NCBI GenBank assembly: GCA_965247475.1
Contig: OZ252016.1
Location: forward strand, 2,542,001-2,606,000
From: G965247475 sp965247475
GTDB taxonomy: Bacteria; Chloroflexota; UBA11872
Length of the DNA: 64,000 bases
Direction of reading: 5' to 3'
The position numbers and the translations under genes are program-made. The stretch's first letter is position 1. Each line of letters begins with the position of its first letter. The notes below the pieces were generated by a model. It was given only the letters and a program-made list of their open reading frames with translations. It was not told where the DNA came from and ran no database searches. Below, piece after piece: positions 61,916 through 64,000 of this stretch.

Positions 61916-62632
61916 ATGCTGGTGACCGCGGTTCGGACGGGGGCAGGACTGGCCGCGTTGATCGGCGTGCTGATCGGCTTCGCGGTACAGGCGCGTGAAT
62001 TCGGCATCACGACGGACATGGCTCGTGAGACGTTCGCCTTCGGCCCGGTGGTCGGCACGGTGCGACAGACGATCCAACGCGTTGAGCCATTCCTCACCGG
62101 GATCGACGTGCGGCTGCGTGCGTCCAACACATCCGCCGCGGGCGTCCCGGTGAACCTGCGGCTGATCGATGCGACCGGGGCGATCCTGGCGGAGTCGCGG
62201 GTGGCCGTTCAGGAGACTCTGGAACCGACGACCCACCGGTTGGCGTTTCCGCCGCTGACCGAGGGCGGCAGCCTGTTCGCCTTTGAGATTCAGCGGGCGT
62301 CGGAAGGCGCCGGATCGCTGACCGTCCCGATCCACGCTGGCGCACGGCCGGCCATGGCGGGTTTCGTGGATCACGAGGGGACGCTGCATGCCGACTGGGC
62401 CGCGCACGTCAGCCTGTTCCGAACGCTTCGGCCGGTCACCTACCTGAGAGAGCTGGCGTCGAGCGACCCGCTCACGGCGGCCGGTGCAGCCGCGGCGATC
62501 GTGCTCGTGGCGCTCGCGGCGTTCGCCGGCCTGCGCCACTACGGGGTGGAGCGCCCGGCGGCATTGGTGCTAGGCGCGGCCGCGGCAGTGGGGGCGGCTT
62601 GGCTGGGTTTCGCGCTGCTGCCGGCGGTCTGA
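61916..62632 (+). CDS. Membrane-anchored beta-domain protein (glycan-locus type 3)
   Basis: 238 aa. N-terminal helix (GAGLAALIGVLIGFAVQA), beta-rich outside domain (about 35-170: GTVRQTIQRVEPFLTGIDVR; GAILAESRVAVQETL), two C-terminal helices (AAAAIVLVALAAFAGL; AAVGAAWLGFALLPAV). AGGAG lies nine bases before ATG. Divergent from the GT-C gene. Its last 94 bases overlap the 3' end of the flippase on the other strand. No family recalled; outline matches the two other beta-domain proteins. Confidence 0.65.
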   Translation: MLVTAVRTGAGLAALIGVLIGFAVQAREFGITTDMARETFAFGPVVGTVRQTIQRVEPFLTGIDVRLRASNTSAAGVPVNLRLIDATGAILAESRVAVQETLEPTTHRLAFPPLTEGGSLFAFEIQRASEGAGSLTVPIHAGARPAMAGFVDHEGTLHADWAAHVSLFRTLRPVTYLRELASSDPLTAAGAAAAIVLVALAAFAGLRHYGVERPAALVLGAAAAVGAAWLGFALLPAV

Positions 62633-63933
62633 TCCTGGCGAACCTGGCGCGCTAGCCGCGCCGTCTCGCCGGCGAGGTATGCGGTTGCGACGCCGACGGT
62701 GACGACCAGCGCAATGGCGATCTGCGTGGGTGTCTCATTGAGGCTTGCCATCGCGGCGATCATTGCGATTGTCAGTGCGGCCAGGGGCGCCCAGGTCCGC
62801 AGGTAGCTAGCGCCTATCAGTAGCTGGGCGAGGGCAAAGGTGACCGCCAGGAGAGCGGCGGCGGCGGTGTAGAGCGTCATGATCGTAGTGTCGAGCACGT
62901 AGCCGTCCCGGAAGACTAGGCCGAAGATCTGTGACGGGAAGAGCAGTAGCACCAGCGCGGTTGCCGTCACCAGCGCGCCTATCAGGCCGAGGCTGGGCGC
63001 CAGCAGCGACGCCACGGACCCGCCGCGCGCAAACGCGCGAATCGTGTGCGGCAGCAGCACGGTCGCAACGGGCGATGCGACGAAGAACAGCGACCGGCCG
63101 ATGAGCGCCATGGCCGAGTAGCTGGCCGCCGTTTCCGCCGGGAAGACGTGATTCACGAACAAGATGTCCAGGTTGAACATCGCGGCAAGCGCGAACGAAA
63201 TCAGCAGAACCCGCGCCTGTTCGCGGCTCGTCGGCAGGCGCCGGTCGGGAGCGTGCCCCAGGTGAATCTTGCGCCTGGCCGCGTACCGGAGCAGGACGAC
63301 CCCGGCGGCCACGACGACGACGGCGCCAAAGGCGGACCCGCTGACGGCCCCGACGGCTCCCAATCCGGCCACCACGAGGGCGACGGCGAACACGAGGCGG
63401 CCGGTGGTCTCGCCGACGGTCACAACGCCAAGGGCGACGAACGCGCTCGCTCCCGCCAGACTGCCTTTGATGAGCGCCGAAACCAGCAGCGCGACGAGCG
63501 CGATCGCGACGATCACGATGACGCTGGCCGTTTCCAGCCGGAGGAGGTTGCCGAGCCATGGACTGGCAGCGGCGAGCCCCAGCGCGATCGCGCCGGCCAG
63601 GGCGCCGACGCGAATCGATGCCCGCCAGATCCAGCGCCGCAGGCCCTCGATGTCGCCGCGGACGTGCAACTCTCCCGTCATCTTGATCGCCAGCGTGTTG
63701 ACCGCCACGCTTGGAACCGCCAAGAGCGCCAGCAGTGCGAGGGCCGCGAACGCGTCGGTCCACGCCTCGGGCCCCATGAGCTGAGCCATGACGAACTGAA
63801 AGGCGGCCGCAATGGCGTTGCCCACGGTGCTGAAGGCGATGACGACGAGCTGATCACGCAGCAGGCCCCCGCTGCGGAGCGCCGCAATGCCCGCGCGCAG
63901 GCGGCGCGCGGCGCGAGCTTCAGACACGCTCAT
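62539..63933 (-). CDS. Wzx/MOP-type oligosaccharide flippase
   Basis: 464 aa with about 12-13 helices and a polar Ala/Thr/Pro-rich C-terminus. NAIAAAFQFVMAQLMGPEAW and FNLDILFVNHVFPAETAASYSAMALIGR are typical of MOP-superfamily lipid-linked sugar flippases (Wzx, MurJ-like). Carries lipid-linked repeat units to the outer face, where GT-C and polymerase enzymes act. ATG overlaps the upstream gene by 14 bases. No Wzy recognised. Confidence 0.82.
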   Translation of the reverse strand: MSVSEARAARRLRAGIAALRSGGLLRDQLVVIAFSTVGNAIAAAFQFVMAQLMGPEAWTDAFAALALLALLAVPSVAVNTLAIKMTGELHVRGDIEGLRRWIWRASIRVGALAGAIALGLAAASPWLGNLLRLETASVIVIVAIALVALLVSALIKGSLAGASAFVALGVVTVGETTGRLVFAVALVVAGLGAVGAVSGSAFGAVVVVAAGVVLLRYAARRKIHLGHAPDRRLPTSREQARVLLISFALAAMFNLDILFVNHVFPAETAASYSAMALIGRSLFFVASPVATVLLPHTIRAFARGGSVASLLAPSLGLIGALVTATALVLLLFPSQIFGLVFRDGYVLDTTIMTLYTAAAALLAVTFALAQLLIGASYLRTWAPLAALTIAMIAAMASLNETPTQIAIALVVTVGVATAYLAGETARLARQVRQDQTAGSSAKPSQAAPTAAAAPSTNAAGRSTP

Positions 63934-64000
63934 ACGCTCGGTACACGTCCCAGAAATAGCGCAGCGGCACGGACGCCATGGCGACCTTCATCAGCTCGCG
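63920..64000 (-). CDS. C-terminus of an unidentified upstream gene (partial)
   Basis: The minus strand reads LMKVAMASVPLRYFWDVYRA followed by YERV and a TGA at 63922-63920. The stop lies 14 bases inside the flippase, so the gene is upstream in the same unit and runs off the right edge. Too short to assign a family; the aromatic-rich end would suit a glycosyltransferase or methyltransferase, but this is a guess. Confidence 0.5.
   Translation of the reverse strand, partial: RELMKVAMASVPLRYFWDVYRAYERV

Overview
The window is a GC-rich bacterial chromosome segment. Gene content and style (tandem Ldh2-type dehydrogenases, an enolase-superfamily dehydratase, giant GT-C membrane proteins, a CCA-less tRNA gene, a dispersed repeat containing TTCGGCAAGCTCAGGACAGG) suggest a member of the Chloroflexota, perhaps of the marine or host-associated Dehalococcoidia/SAR202 kind. 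No marker gene is present, so this is inference.

Layout. 1-2010 (minus): type I restriction-modification hsdM, with the first codons of hsdS at the edge. 2197-17244: mixed metabolism. It holds two tandem Ldh2-family dehydrogenases, an aminotransferase, a coupled cluster SRPBCC protein / broken AlkD-like DNA repair gene / nucleoside hydrolase, tRNA-Glu(UUC), a cupin, a ubiquitin-like sulfur-carrier-type protein, a PIN/ImmA-IrrE pair, a TPP enzyme followed by a truncated copy of its own 3' end, a drug-efflux MFS, an enolase-superfamily dehydratase and a zinc alcohol dehydrogenase. 17277-34414: a RibD-like reductase, then the first surface-glycan block: GT2 enzymes, GT-C membrane proteins, methyltransferases, asnB, a B12-type radical SAM protein, a DegT aminotransferase and a carbamoyltransferase. 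34616-40735: an exported flavin L-amino-acid oxidase and a complete AapJQMP-type amino-acid ABC transporter. 40786-64000: the second glycan block: methyltransferases, an ArnC-like GT2, an IS5-family insertion, an operon of three giant membrane proteins, a zinc-ribbon methyltransferase, a formyltransferase-acetyltransferase fusion, a sugar-nucleotide epimerase, another GT-C protein and a Wzx-like flippase.

How it fits together. The two glycan blocks contain the parts needed to make a modified amino sugar (epimerase, DegT aminotransferase, formyltransferase/acetyltransferase), charge it on a lipid carrier (GT2 with C-terminal membrane helices), flip it and transfer it outside the cell (GT-C proteins), and decorate it (methyl, carbamoyl). 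Four giant membrane proteins share an N-terminal ED/RD..P loop, an R-[SE]-P-x-K motif and a C-terminal beta domain ending in one membrane helix and an Arg-rich tail. They look like one expanded family of AftD/YfhO-like GT-C enzymes and are the strongest candidate here for an undescribed system. One of them carries a seven-copy heptanucleotide repeat at its 3' end, exactly where it is translationally joined to the next giant gene.
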